Shown: positions 1-12,559, counted from the stretch's first letter. The stretch is 64,000 nucleotides of DNA from Microglena sp. YARC (GCA_022414725.1 CM039465.1:22815049-22879048), one strand, 5' to 3'. Translations and numbers: made by a program. Notes: a model not told the origin generated them from the letters alone.

Positions 1-1013
1 AAGCTTTTGGTCCATCCACTCACTAGGCCACTCTGGTAGTCGGTGTCGGTGTACACCAATGCCTCACCTCTCTTAGAGTACAAAGGCATTAAGTACACAC
101 ATTCTACCTCTCCAATGACAGTATCAGATTTGATCTCAACCACGTCCCATCCTCTCTCCCCGCTAGAGTCTTCCACGGCAACCTTGACCACTGCTACATG
201 TCCCAAAGCAAAATCTGTGTTGGGGTCGTAGGCGGCTCTTGTATCTGCCTTGGTCCCTTGCGAAGAATGTAAGTACAGCAGATCCGCAGTAGGTGGCCTT
301 GCAAGTTCTGTTTCCATAGTGAGTATGTCCTTCAATCCCTTTGCCACCTCACTCTGTAGGATATCTGGCAAGTCAATGGACAAGTCATCCAAAGCTGCTA
401 TCAAGTTCTCGCCTAGGATATCCGAGAAGCGTCCAATTGAGGAAATTCGGACAGGCAGAAGGGAAGTCGACAAAATGTTTGTCTGCTGGGAATTCCCCCG
501 TCTCAGCACCAGGTGGTAGTTTGGACCAATACTCTTTCTCATTGTCAAAGAACTCCTTCCACCATTTGTTGCTGTCCAACCAAATTCTGCGAATGTCAGC
601 GGTAATACTTGCGGCGTACCCGGCTCCGTCGCCGGCTGAAGTTCCGGCAAGGTCATCAGCTCCGGGCCAGGAATGTCATCTTGTCCGTCAAGGCCATACT
701 CCCGGACAGCAAGGTCATCTGGTCCGGAAAGGTCATCAGCAATGTCCTCTGCTGCATCCTTCGGACTAATGACATCCAAGATACTCTTCCAGTGAACCTC
801 GATGTTTTGGAGTGCTTGAATCCTAATCTTGGGGGCATCCTTGAATGGCACGGACTTGCTTAATGGAAACCTTGATAGGACAAGAATGGGTTCGCTGTCC
901 TTATCCCATTGCCCTCTCCAGTGTCCCGACTCATCATACTCCTTGAAATAAGACCCCTGCAGTTGTTGTTGTGAAAACAAGGAATACGTATTGTTCATGC
1001 TCCCCCCACGCAT
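1..1013 (-). CDS. Partial uncharacterised protein, open to the left edge
   Basis: The minus strand is open without a stop from an ATG at 1013 to base 1: 337 codons plus two bases, C-terminus outside the window. An in-frame TAA lies about 24 nt upstream of this ATG. A second ATG is at 998. A consensus-like acceptor (CTGCAG ahead of 956) and a donor GTGAGT near 1070 allow a spliced start instead, in which case coding would begin at 956. The product starts with a polar segment (GSYFKEYDESGHWRGQWD), passes an acidic stretch (AAEDIADDLSGPDDL) and ends with a mixed region containing GHVAVVKVAVEDSSGERGWD and VECVYLMPLYSKRGEAL. I recognise no domain. The length of the open frame and its composition argue for a real exon, either of a host gene or of a transposon protein. 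Confidence 0.5.
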   Translation of the reverse strand, partial: MRGGSMNNTYSLFSQQQLQGSYFKEYDESGHWRGQWDKDSEPILVLSRFPLSKSVPFKDAPKIRIQALQNIEVHWKSILDVISPKDAAEDIADDLSGPDDLAVREYGLDGQDDIPGPELMTLPELQPATEPGTPQVLPLTFAEFGWTATNGGRSSLTMRKSIGPNYHLVLRRGNSQQTNILSTSLLPVRISSIGRFSDILGENLIAALDDLSIDLPDILQSEVAKGLKDILTMETELARPPTADLLYLHSSQGTKADTRAAYDPNTDFALGHVAVVKVAVEDSSGERGWDVVEIKSDTVIGEVECVYLMPLYSKRGEALVYTDTDYQSGLVSGWTKS

Positions 1014-2439
1014 AGGGAGGATATGGTATTAAAATAAAGGAACAAAGCATTCAAATTGGACAACTCACCAGCTTGCCTATTGGCCTGTCTCGTGATCTTG
1101 AATGCGTGTAAACGTCGATTGACTCCATTTGACCGTGCTCGTGCCGTGACCGTACAGCTGGTACCCGTTGTCTTTCAGGACAGCAGAGAAGTCCCCAAAT
1201 TGACGTCACAACAACTTCCTGCTTAGTTGTAGTCGCCCATAGATTGGAAAACGCCACCAATCCCCCCTCGGTAATTCAGTATGGTCCAAGGTGAAACACG
1301 TCCTTGTCTTCAAAGCCTGCGAGATGATTTGAAACCGAGTAAACTTCTGGGGGGGGGTTTTCGAGATTTGCCTGTGTGTGTGTCCGGGAGGAAGAAATGG
1401 ACGTACAACTTGCTCGAACCAGCCAAGCCAACCAATAGCGACAAACTAGGCGAACATGATGCGTTCTGTTGTCCTTTGCGCGTTGTCCCATCGCAAGAAG
1501 CAATACTGTGGAAGCCGCCTTCCGTTCAAGGACTTGGTTGAAGAAATGTGAGGCATGATAGTAGTGATGGACTGCGAGTAGAAGGGATACAGCCCAATAC
1601 CCAACAAATCCCTCCTTGGGAAACAATCCTGTGTATGGCAGAAAGTAGAAGAAGTCAAATATAATTTAATACAAACGATTTCAACTTATATTGAATCAGT
1701 CATGTGTTACGGTACGCAATGTCGATGCATGCCATTGTCTGATACAGTCAAAGTACCATTTGTGACCTCCATGCTCTCCCATGCATAGGATGAGGAGCAT
1801 CACGCGCTTGTTCTACTCACCCAACCATGAGCGCCGTCTCAAAACTTCACCTCACAGCGTCCTTCTCGTATGTGAGAAGTGCGTGCCTGTGGAATGTGTC
1901 TTCTGTTGTCCATTGGCATCAATGGAGACGTGCAAGAATAGGTCTGGGAAGTTTCAGAAAGTTCTGCGCGGATGTCATAATCGCTCCTACCAATGGAATC
2001 TGTAGACGGTGCATGCCTGTCAAGACGAAGGCCTCAACCTGCCGTTGAAAAGAAGTGGTGAGTAGTTGTCGTACTTGACGCAGTCGCACACGTGGCAAAT
2101 GGCTGCAAATGCTATCTTGACGTGCACCAATGTTGCTCGCCAAGTTTGCGCACACTGCTGGATAGGGTGTAGGCTGATCATTGCCTCTCTTGAGGTCGCG
2201 ATGACAGCTGCTGCTTGAAATAAGGCCGCAGGTAAAGAAAATCAAAGGGGCGGATATCTTCAATTTTTTCCTCCGTCGGACCCTTTTGCAAAACAAGCTG
2301 GTGCGAAATTGACCTCCCCAAATTTCTCACGCACAAGGGATGTCATGCCAGCGTTGAACGCATCCGTTCAAACTTCGCCGTCGGTTGCATACCTTCCCAC
2401 CAGCGGCTGCTTCAAAACCTGTATGCGTGTGTGTGCGTC
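1014..2439. other. Intergenic or intronic, no firm gene
   Basis: Short open frames occur on both strands, the longest about 125 codons, but none shows a domain or a convincing exon chain. On the minus strand around 1075-1215 there is a possible short exon (reading FGDFSAVLKDNGYQLYGHG) ahead of the 1-1013 frame. It runs into a stop before the GTGAGT donor, so I do not call it. Confidence 0.4.
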
Positions 2440-3370
2440 AGGAGGGGGGGGGGGGGGGGGGGGCTGTTTATACATTTATATGTGTTAGTGTGGGGGTGGG
2501 GGTGGGGGTGGCGGGCTCGCCCTCGGTAACGGGAGTGCTGTGCCTCACTGGGGTGAATGGGTGGGTGTTGGGGTGGGGGGCTCCCATGACGCGGTACGGG
2601 AGGAAATTTTCGAAAGCATGAGGTGAGTGAAGGGGGGGGGGGGGGGCGGGGTGGGGGGGGGGGGCGGCTCCCGCTTGCGTACGGGAGGACTGCGCATTGC
2701 CAACTGGGGGTGGTATGGGTGCGGGAGCTCCCCTTCGCTGTACGGAGGCTGTGCATGCAACTGGGGGGTTGGTGTGGGGTGGCGGGCTCCCTTGCGCGTA
2801 CGAGGCTGTGCTGCACGGGGGTGAATTGGGGGGTTTGGGTGGGGGGGCTCCATACGGACGGGAGAAATTTCGAAAAGCAATGAGGGTGAGATGAAGGGGG
2901 GGGGGGGGGGGGGGTGGCGGCTCCCTTCGCGGCACGGAGAACGGCATGCACTGGGGGTGGTAGGGTGCGGCCCTCCCTCGCGTACGGAGGGCTGTGCATG
3001 CACTGGGGGGTGGTGTGGGTGGCGGAGAACGGGCGACTCCCTCGCGTCACGGGAGGGCTGTGCAATCCAACTGGGTCTGCGGTGGGGGTGGCGGGCTCCC
3101 TCGCAGTACGGGAGGAGCCTGTGCATGCACTGGGCTGAATTGGGTGGGTTCTGGGGGTGGGGGCCCATATCGCGTAGGAGGAATTTCGAGCAAAGAGGGT
3201 GAGTGAAGGGGGGGTGATCTGCTCCCCCACGCGTACGGGAAGGCTTGCATGCACTGGGGGTGGGTGTCGGTGAATGGGCTCCTCGCCGGTCACGGGAGGA
3301 ATGCGCATGCACTGGGGGTGTATTTGTGGGGTGTTGGGTGGGGGGCTCCATTCGCCGTACGGAGGAATAC
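2440..3370 (+). repeat. Satellite S1, G-rich orientation
   Basis: This is a degenerate tandem array. Its subunits of about 70 bp each contain CGTACG or CGCGTACGGGAGG, then the 10-bp palindrome GTGCATGCAC or a variant, then a G-rich run. Every third subunit carries AATTTCGAA and a GGTGAGTGAAG segment, giving a period of about 210 bp. Long open frames on both strands are Pro/His or Gly artefacts of the composition. Copies differ by many small indels. Confidence 0.85.
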
Positions 3371-4565
3371 ATACAATTAGAGGAGTCAATTATTAATAAT
3401 TCAATCGGAACAAGACACCCCTATCCTATTTTTGACGCAGGCTTCTACTCAGAATGGCACCATCGATGCAAGATGTACGGAGACGGGACGCCCGCATGTG
3501 ACACAAGGCACTTCAACAGTGGAAGCAGCCTGATAGGAAGTAGGTCTCGGCGAGGTGCTATTAAAGGAGGCGCCAGTGCCAAACTATTGGAAGCGCCAAC
3601 GATCCTGGTATCGTTTCTCTGGAACTGCAAAACGATGTGTGGGTCCGAGCTTCTGGCACAACCCCCGATGATTGCACGTCCGAACAGCTGAAGGACAAGG
3701 CATTCAAACACATGCCCGTAGGCGATCTTCCGCACCCTCCGCAAACTAACAACCGCGCTACAGTGTGCAGATCGCGGTGAACCTGTGCAACTGCCACAGG
3801 CGTACTCTCCAGCGAGACAGCTCGATAAACGAGACTGAGTATCCGAGCATTCGGCGAATCCACGCTAACGTCCAGGTTCAAAGAGTTTCAGCCCAGGCAG
3901 GAGGGGAACAAGGCAGAGAGAGAACAGGCACCTGACAGCAGTGAGGGCAATGTTTATCATAACCGATTGAGTGCGACAGGCGACGCTTTTGAACAAGAAC
4001 CTGTACGGAGCGCATGTACGCAGGTTTTGAAATAGCGTTGCCTACACAACGTATCTGCGCTTTGAATACATGCTCTGACGGCGACTCCAGTTTCGTTTTC
4101 TTACCATTCCTTAACTTCCGCAATGTACTTGCCACAGGTTCTGCGAGTAGAGGAGGAAGCGACAGGAGGATTGCGAAGCGAGAGGAGGCTAGCGGGAGGC
4201 AACAATCGAGAGCTGGCAATGACACCCTGTATCAGGACGAGGGCGTGCAACCAGGCACGCTGCCATGAAGCCATGCCAAAGGATTCCGTGCAATGTGAGT
4301 TCATTCGAACCATGCTTATTTCACAACGTCCGCCAATAACACTTCAACTGGTCGCGCTATGGGTTGCGAGCTTGACAACGTTGCCGATGCGACCCTCGGT
4401 CGTGGTGAAGCTTTCAAGCAGATTCGGATAGATTGACGACCGCGAATACGCGAATCGGCAATGCATTCAACCGCATATCTAGTTTCTTTAGTCGATTGTA
4501 TGAAATGAATATCGTTATTTTAAACGTATGCGTAAACGATATAGCTTACGCAAGATTGTGCCAAA
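3371..4565. other. Unique spacer inside satellite S1
   Basis: This 1.2-kb segment of balanced base composition separates two blocks of satellite S1. It has open frames of up to about 115 codons on both strands, but no recognisable domain, terminal repeat or exon chain. It may be an insertion or ancestral sequence caught between two arrays. Confidence 0.4.
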
Positions 4566-4834
4566 CGTCATGTAGGACATGTGGCGGGTCTCCCATTCGT
4601 GTACGGGAGGAATTTCCAAAACACTGTGGGGAGATGAGGGGGAGGGATGTCTGCTCCCCCACGCGTACGGGAGGGCTGTGCATGCACTGGGGGGTGGGTG
4701 TGGGGATGGGGGGCTCCCCTTTGGCGTACGGGAGGACGTGCATGCGCATCTGGGGTGATGGGTGGGGTGGGTTGGGGGGGGGGGCCCCCATCGCCCGTCA
4801 CGGGAGGAATTTCGAAACTTGCGGGTGAGATGAA
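4566..4834 (+). repeat. Satellite S1, G-rich orientation, second block
   Basis: This block has the same subunits as 2440-3370: TGCTCCCCCACGCGTACGGG, GTGCATGCAC, and ATTTCCAAAAC/ATTTCGAAAC variants. It ends where the array changes orientation. Confidence 0.85.
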
Positions 4835-5735
4835 GTGCATGCACAGTCCTCGCCGTACGCGAAAGGGAGCCCCCCACACCCACCCCCAGGCATGCACATC
4901 CCTCCGTACGTGTGGGGAGCAGATCCCCCCCTTCATGCTCACCCACATGCTTCGAACTCTCCCGTACGCCACCGAAATGGAGACCCCGCCCCCCCCCACA
5001 TCACACACACTACACATCACACCCAATAACCCCAGTGCATGCACAGTCCTCTCCGTACGCGAAGGGAGCCCCCCCACCCCCAACGACGACACACAATACA
5101 CCCCAGTGCATGCAAAGCCAGCCCTCCCGTACGCGTAGGGGAGCAGACACCCCTCCCTTCATACCACCCACTCAGTGTTCGAAATTCCTCCCTACGGAAG
5201 GAGCCCCCCCCCCCCCCCCAATAAAAAAAACACCCCACCCAATCAGCCATTGCATGCACAGCTCACCCGTACAAGCCGACGGGGAGCCCGCCCACCCTAC
5301 AAGCCACCCCTCAGGCATGCACAGCCCCTCCCCGTACGTTGGGGAGCAGACACCCTATCGCTCCCCTTCATCTCAACCCTCAGTGGTTCGAATTCGCTCC
5401 CATCATACCGCGAGATTGGGAACCCCCCCCCCCCCACACACAAATCCCACACACACCACCCAATAACCCAGTGCATGCACAGCCTCCTGGAACGCAAGGG
5501 GACCCCACCCCAACATCCCAAAATACACCCCAGTGCATGCAGAGCCTCCGTACGTCGTGGGGGACAGGCACCCCTACCCCCTTCATGCTCACCATCCTTC
5601 CAGCCCAGTGTTTCGAAATTCCCCCGTACGCGAATGGAGCCCCCAACACCCCAACCCACAACCCCCACCAAATAACCCAGTTGCATGCACATCCTCTGTA
5701 CGCGAAGGGGAAGCCCCCACCCACACAACACCTGC
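4835..5735 (-). repeat. Satellite S1, inverted C-rich orientation
   Basis: From about 4835 the same satellite reads as its reverse complement (GTGCATGCACAG, CCGTACGCGAAGGGGAGCC, GTGTTCGAAATTC). The marker GGGGAGCAGA recurs at about 4918, 5136, 5339 and 5560, which gives a period of 203-221 bp. Confidence 0.85.
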
Positions 5736-6179
5736 GTCGATCCTGATTCCTCGACGGTCCTCTTTCATCTGTACATCCTTGGATCCTGATTCCCCATGTC
5801 ACCTTTCACACCAACACATCACTTGCCTGATCTCCTCTGCATGGTAGCCAGCACATCCCTTCTGTATCCACTGCGTATCAGGGAGTCAGCACCGCGCATC
5901 GTCGCGCTTCAATCACATCACCTCACTGTCACTCAATATCTCCTCACCCGAACGCCCACACTAGAAGTGAGATTCCGACTCCCGGGCTGTACCACCCCCC
6001 TCTCCCCTCACTTCGCCACATCATACTATCGCAACATCCGCATCATACCTCCCCCAGCACATGCAATGTCACAGGATCCTCACCGAGCGTCCTAAGGGCT
6101 GAGCTCCCTCACTCACACGTCCCAAAACTGTACACTGCCTTGATCTGATTCTACCCTGTCACCCACCACACACTCACAC
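5736..6179. other. Unique spacer in satellite S1
   Basis: This segment of about 440 bp has no CGTACG/TGCATGC subunits. It contains a short direct duplication around 5738-5800 (two copies of a segment containing TCCTGATTCC). I see no gene in it. Confidence 0.4.
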
Positions 6180-6307
6180 GCTCCAGTGCATGCACAGCCT
6201 CCCGACGCGTGGGGGAGCCTTAGACCGCCCTCCCCTTCATCTCACCTCAAGTGTTTCGAAATTCCTTCCCGGACGCGAATCGGAGAATCCCCCCCCCCCC
6301 ACACAAC
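6180..6307 (-). repeat. Satellite S1, C-rich orientation, up to the gap
   Basis: GTGCATGCACAGCCTCCC, CGCGTGGGGGAGC and GTGTTTCGAAATTCC are present in the inverted orientation. The array is cut by the run of N. Confidence 0.8.
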
Positions 6308-7307
6308 NNNNNNNNNNNNNNNNNNNNNNNNNNNNNNNNNNNNNNNNNNNNNNNNNNNNNNNNNNNNNNNNNNNNNNNNNNNNNNNNNNNNNNNNNNNNN
6401 NNNNNNNNNNNNNNNNNNNNNNNNNNNNNNNNNNNNNNNNNNNNNNNNNNNNNNNNNNNNNNNNNNNNNNNNNNNNNNNNNNNNNNNNNNNNNNNNNNNN
6501 NNNNNNNNNNNNNNNNNNNNNNNNNNNNNNNNNNNNNNNNNNNNNNNNNNNNNNNNNNNNNNNNNNNNNNNNNNNNNNNNNNNNNNNNNNNNNNNNNNNN
6601 NNNNNNNNNNNNNNNNNNNNNNNNNNNNNNNNNNNNNNNNNNNNNNNNNNNNNNNNNNNNNNNNNNNNNNNNNNNNNNNNNNNNNNNNNNNNNNNNNNNN
6701 NNNNNNNNNNNNNNNNNNNNNNNNNNNNNNNNNNNNNNNNNNNNNNNNNNNNNNNNNNNNNNNNNNNNNNNNNNNNNNNNNNNNNNNNNNNNNNNNNNNN
6801 NNNNNNNNNNNNNNNNNNNNNNNNNNNNNNNNNNNNNNNNNNNNNNNNNNNNNNNNNNNNNNNNNNNNNNNNNNNNNNNNNNNNNNNNNNNNNNNNNNNN
6901 NNNNNNNNNNNNNNNNNNNNNNNNNNNNNNNNNNNNNNNNNNNNNNNNNNNNNNNNNNNNNNNNNNNNNNNNNNNNNNNNNNNNNNNNNNNNNNNNNNNN
7001 NNNNNNNNNNNNNNNNNNNNNNNNNNNNNNNNNNNNNNNNNNNNNNNNNNNNNNNNNNNNNNNNNNNNNNNNNNNNNNNNNNNNNNNNNNNNNNNNNNNN
7101 NNNNNNNNNNNNNNNNNNNNNNNNNNNNNNNNNNNNNNNNNNNNNNNNNNNNNNNNNNNNNNNNNNNNNNNNNNNNNNNNNNNNNNNNNNNNNNNNNNNN
7201 NNNNNNNNNNNNNNNNNNNNNNNNNNNNNNNNNNNNNNNNNNNNNNNNNNNNNNNNNNNNNNNNNNNNNNNNNNNNNNNNNNNNNNNNNNNNNNNNNNNN
7301 NNNNNNN
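6308..7307. other. Assembly gap (1000 N)
   Basis: There are exactly 1000 N inside the satellite. The round number indicates a placeholder, so the true array length here is unknown. Open frames crossing it are meaningless. Confidence 0.99.
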
Positions 7308-8635
7308 CTCACGCAGTATACGCGAAGAGGGGAAGCCCCTCGTCAAACTACCAAACACCGACCATACAATGAGCCCCAGTGATGCACAGCTCCGTACGCG
7401 TAGGGGAGCAGGAACCTCTCCTTCATTCACCTCAGTGTTTGAATTCCTCGTACGCGAATGGGAGCCCCCCCCCAAAAAGAAACACACCACATACACCATT
7501 GCATGTCAGCGTAATGCCGTACGCGACAGGGGAGCCCACACAACCCCCCCCAGTGCATGCACAGCCTCCCGTACGTGTGGGGGAGCAGACACCTCCCCTT
7601 CATTCAACCCTCAGTGTTTTTGAAATTTCCATACGCGATGGGAGAACCCCCCCCCCCACCACAATTCCCCACCCCAATCACGACCGCAGTGATGCACAGA
7701 TACTCTGTAATCGCGAAGGGGAGCCCAGCCCCAACATCCGCAATACATCCTGTGCATGCAGTAGTCCTCTACGTACGGCGTGGGGAGGCAGGCACCCCTT
7801 CCTTTCATTTCATCTCTCAGTGTTTCGAATTCATCCCGTACCGCGAATGGGGCCCACCCGTCGCCCACCACCCACCAATCAACCCAGTGATGCAGTCTCT
7901 GTTACGGAAGGGAGCCCGCCACCCAAACCACCCCTCAGTGCTGCAGCATCTGTAGCGTGGGCGGAGCAGACACCCTCTCCTTATCTACCCTCAGTGTTTC
8001 GAAATTCTCCGTACGACGAATGGGGCACCGCCCGCCCCCCAACACACCCCAATAACCGTGCATGGCACAGTCCATTGCCGTAGCGAAGGGGAGCCCACCC
8101 AACACCACAACACCCAGTGGCATGCACAGGCCTCCCGTGAGTGGGGGAGCAGAACCTTCCCTTCATCTCAACTCAGTGTTTGAAATTCTCGTCGAGAATG
8201 GGGACCCCCCACACCCCACCTACAAATACTAAGTGCATGAAGTCCTCTCGTACGCGAAGGGGAGCCGCCAACCCCACAATAGACCAAGTGCCTGCAACTC
8301 CGTTAAGCGTGGGGGAGCAGAACCTCCTTCTGCTGCAACTCAGTGTTTCGAAATTATCGTACGCGAATGGGAGACCCCCCCCTCTCGCCCCCCACCCCAC
8401 ACACACAATACACCCAGTGCATGCACCAGTCACTTCCGTAACGGAAGGGGGAGCCCCCCCCCCAAAGCACAATAACCCAGTGGGCATGGCACAGCCTCCC
8501 GTACGCGTGGGGAGCAGCACCTCCCTTCATCTCAACCTCAGTGTTTGAAATTTCCAGTAGCGACTGGAGACCCGCCCCCCCCCACACACACAACCTACAA
8601 ACACCGCAGTGCAATGCCAGTCTCCGTGGCGAGCA
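7308..8635 (-). repeat. Satellite S1, C-rich orientation, third block
   Basis: This block continues the inverted array. GGGGGAGCAGA-type markers recur at about 200-220 bp with the ATTTCGAAAT, GTACGCGAATGGGAGCC and GTGCATGCACAG subunits. Many copies carry 1-nt deletions in the palindromes (CAGTGATGCACAG, for example), which fits either decay or uncorrected read errors. Confidence 0.85.
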
Positions 8636-11237
8636 TGGGTATCGGAGGCTCACGCTTCAAAGCATTGATCGATCTGACCCGAGTGGGATGCCTCTCGGCG
8701 TGCTGCTGTACGGTTGTCTTCGGTGCGGGCGCACTACTCGGACAAGCCTTGGTAATGCACGTTCTTTCCTCTCCGCCCAAGACAACGTCAGTAGGCAGTC
8801 GGCGAGGTGCTTACGATAGGTCTCAGCCTTCTTTGTCCTCGACCTACCTCTGAGAGAGAGATGTACTTCAAAGCGAGTAGCCCGCCTCGGCTGAGAAGGG
8901 CAATCACAGCATTTAGTACTTATTGCCTTATATTCCTAGATTCTTACAAGCACAAGGTCATACCTTTGAACACACCGCTTCCAGGATCGTGAGTTTGTAC
9001 CCCAGGACAAAGCTACGGACAGCTTTTTCTCATTGATATGTGTGTGACCGCATGACAACAATCTCCGAACGTAATGATCAAGCGAAGTAACATTACCCCT
9101 TCCTAGCCTCTCCCTAACGATGGAAGTGTGAAGTGACTATCTTGCCGAGACAGACAACCATCTCTTGACAAGGAAGAGAGAACCCGAGGAGAATCGCAAG
9201 GTTAAGGCCAAGGGAAGGCAAGTCAACGTTGACAATGTCCAGGTAATGTTCGATTGAAAAAAAAAAAGAGACATGAAGGATACGATGAGGCACTTCCCTG
9301 CTGAATGCGACGCGTTCCTCAACCTTGTGACGGCACACTTGCATATGTTCACAGTTGAGGCTTTCAAGCAAACAGTTGGACTCCTGTTGACTCCGTCAGC
9401 TTATACCAACGTATTGAAATAACGGCAGGTGTGGATTTAAAAATTAAATAGGGGTGTGAAATAAACAGGGGTGGGGTTTTAATTAATCATGGGTTTGAAA
9501 TTAACAGGGTGGGAGTGGCGAGAGGAGGGGGGCGGGTGATCTCCACGCGCGTACCGGGAAGACTAATGCTGTAGTGGTCAATTGACGTCTTGCCTTGTAG
9601 GAGAGTTTGCATCAGTTCTCTACGTGAACAAAGAGGATACGGATTTTGAACCATTTGCATGCAACTTGATCAATGATGCTATAATTTGAGCATGATCATA
9701 AATAAACAAATTTACATGCTGCTCAACTTTGCGCTAATACAAGTCTGGCATTGGATCATTTCAAAGAAGGGAGTGAGTGCGGGCTTTGTTGTTTCATCCT
9801 GAAGAAGTTCTTGATGGCACAACATTGAGTGAGGCACGACTTTAAGCGAGTTGATGACCCGCTACTCTACGTTAAGTGTTACAGACGTTGTTTTAATACT
9901 TACCCAAATTCTCCTTTCCGCGGATTGTACTGTCTGGGCCCATTTTGGTGACTTCCAGTTCTCCCCTACGCAAGGTGAGCGGCTGCCTTTCAAGCTTCAT
10001 CCCTCAACTTAATTATCCGCTAACTATCCCTTGTTCGCCTTAAAAGGTATCAACCTGACCATCGAACAAGCCTGGACAAACATCACTTCAGCTCCGTCAC
10101 AACCATTGTTTAAGGGTAACCATGAGACGCGTCGTTTCCAAAAAGTTGGCACAAAGCCTTCTGGCGTCATTGTTCGCCACCAAGAAGTTGACAGACGCGT
10201 GGAGGTTGTCAAGCCTTAGACGCACAGGCCTTTTCTCGAGGTTGCAGTTAGACTACCCACTACAAGGCGAGAATGCACTTGACCTCCGTAGGTATCAGAG
10301 CTTTCTAAAGCTGACAGCACTGCAGTTCAAGAACAGCAAAGGCGTTTCATCACGTTCCAGGGACTAACAATCAAGAGAACTCACAAAACTGAACTGGTGG
10401 TTGAACTGTGATCGAGGCAGCCGCAAATGAAGGTACAACGCAACGTACACACTCTGCACACAGTCATCAATCGGCCAGCGTCACGAACTCGAGCTATTGA
10501 CGCAACCAGATATGGTGTTACTCCAAGCCATATCTGTTGGAGCTAGTCGGAGTATATCTGACGATATATGCGCCAAGTTCTCCCAAGCATCTCACTCTCT
10601 CTCCCTATCCCATTGTCGCTCGCAGTCCCAGTAAGCAGTGCGTTGCCATACCATACAAGGAAGCGTGGAAGTTCCTTGTCTCGACTTTTCAAGAACACGT
10701 AGGTCTTGTAGATTCGACTACTCACTGGAGCAAAGCCCAACACCCATGTGATATGGGAGATCAGGCGCACTTCTCGACTCCAAGGACTGTGTGGAAGAGG
10801 AAACCTAGCCTCTTCTTTTCTTCGACCATCTAAGGGCAGGCTACATTTGCGTTATGAAATATCTGCTCGTCACAGCGAACACACCGTGTCCTTGAACATA
10901 GACACCCGCTCTGTACCTGCTGGCCAGCTCTCAGGAAGGAGACTCTAAAGGTCAGGCGCCCGCACCTATTACAACGTGCACCAAAGACTATATTCACTTT
11001 TGACGACCTCATCAAGGTGCGCTGGCATTCTTAAATTGTTCTGGTGCTTGAGCAATGCTCCACCCTCCTGCAAGGAAAGTGCTTTACTTATCAGTGTCAT
11101 GTGTGTTCTACGCTTTTCGCTACGCAAGTTAGTCGGTATGTATGGCTGTTGCCTTTTGAATGAATGTGTGTTCATTCTCCCCTTTGCAAAGTGGATCATG
11201 AACCTACCACTTAACGTTTAATGTTATATTTATTTCC
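8636..11237. other. Unique region, no firm gene
   Basis: About 2.6 kb of non-repetitive sequence with open frames of up to about 100 codons on both strands. The frames at 10031-10219 and 10537-10833 (plus) and 10543-10770 (minus) have unremarkable composition and no recognisable motif. A short remnant of satellite S1 (GGTGATCTCCACGCGCGTAC) lies at about 9515-9562. Confidence 0.35.
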
Positions 11238-11692
11238 TTAACTGAAGTCACGCAGGGTGGGTTCCAGAGGACTGCCAATTGGTCGACTTGGGTCATCATC
11301 GACGAGACCGAGCTTGGGTTGATGACACTGGACCGGCTTTGGACGTTGGTGAGAGGCTTGGACGGGCGTGGGGATGACCTTCAGATCATAACTCTGCGAA
11401 CCTTGATGGTTCACAACAGGAAAGACGCGTTTGCTGGGGCTGATCAAGGTGGTGATGTAAGCACACTGGAGCAAGTGAGTACCTTCAAACTTAGGCTTTC
11501 GTTGATGCCACGATCGCTAAGGACGTGCATCATGGTCCCCATTAGCGCGGGATTGGTGCCTGACTTCAAACCAGCGTTCCAACACACAGTGGCCATAGTC
11601 GGGACTTTCTCCACTACTCGTGGCACGTCCGTGACAGTTTTTTGCGTGGTATTGACGCCAAGTAACCGGCCTGAAGGTCTATCTCCCACCAA
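11238..11692 (-). CDS. Possible degenerate coding segment, minus strand
   Basis: Two minus-strand frames abut here. One covers 11692-11444 (starts MVGDRPSGRLLGVNTTQK). The other covers 11474-11238 and is proline-rich (KVIPTPVQASHQRPKPVQ). They overlap in different frames with no intron of plausible size between them, so a single product would need a frameshift. No domain is recognisable. The call rests only on length and amino-acid composition, and a transposon remnant is as likely as a gene. Confidence 0.2.
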
Positions 11693-12559
11693 GTGATGTT
11701 ACTGACAAGAGCGTGTTTGGGCGCCGCCGATATTAGCGCTGCTCCATTTCTGTCCCCAGGCAGGTTGGGTAGCAGCAGGAGATTGTGTCCGACGAAGTAC
11801 CATAATACGATACCGCCGTGCGAGAGTACAGCAACAAAGGAACTGGGTGATGTGCTTGCCCACACATGTAGAGTGGCTCAGCGAACATGCTGGCGGCATT
11901 GCTAGAGGGTATGGAGCGTTGCGTCGGGTTTGGAGAATCAGTCCCACAGAGGCTTAGGGGTCGCTACACTGGCGTTTGAAGAGAAGTTTTCATGCCACGG
12001 AGAAAGTCTTGCTCAAACATCACGCCGCCATGCAAGAGGCTGGTGATGAACGCCAGAGCTAAGAATCTGGGCAGCAAGCTCGTTGAGATGACATGGAAGA
12101 GCTGAGTAAGACTCATGCCTGCAAAGCCTAGTGATGACATGTAGGCCAGTGTGGGAACGAGCTGAAGGCTTACGTAAAGATCACAGCGGATCAAAGCTCT
12201 TTCCAACTATGACAGATGAGGAATTCAAGACCATTGGGGGCAGGATAGTTGAGAGGTGCACCGACATCGCCACAGCACAGGCATTCATCGACGAACCATC
12301 GCCCTCTTGATCACCATGGAAAAATGATGAAGCAGATGAAGAGCATGGCTGAGGGGGAATGAGGTTGTAAAGCAGGCACGTGAATAATGGGATTAAGACG
12401 TTGTCAGGTTAGAAGTAGGGTGATGTGTTTCAGGGTGCTAGGATAATGTTTTTGTCGTGGTGGTGTAGTGCGTGGAGGTCTCGTAGAGTGCTGCAGCACC
12501 AATGTGGACCTACCCAAATGTGTGTCCTCCACCACCACCGGGTGAATGGGGCCTGTGAG
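11693..12559. other. Unique region with one weak coding hint
   Basis: A short plus-strand frame near 12209-12309 reads MTDEEFKTIGGRIVERCTDI and onwards for about 33 codons before a stop. Its charged, helical composition looks more protein-like than its surroundings, but it is isolated and I do not recognise it. The rest of the stretch shows nothing. Confidence 0.3.

Noticed and set aside
385..579. 64-codon frame reading WWKEFFDNEKEYWSKLPPG
   Set aside because: Its composition looked coding at first, but the 337-codon frame in another phase runs uninterrupted over it, so it is taken as a shadow.
2412..3389. Long Pro/His-rich open frame (325 codons, minus strand)
   Set aside because: It lies entirely in satellite S1, and similar frames occur on both strands in all phases because the unit is G/C-rich and poor in stops.
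6186..7623. Open frames of 350-480 codons
   Set aside because: They consist mainly of the 1000-N gap.
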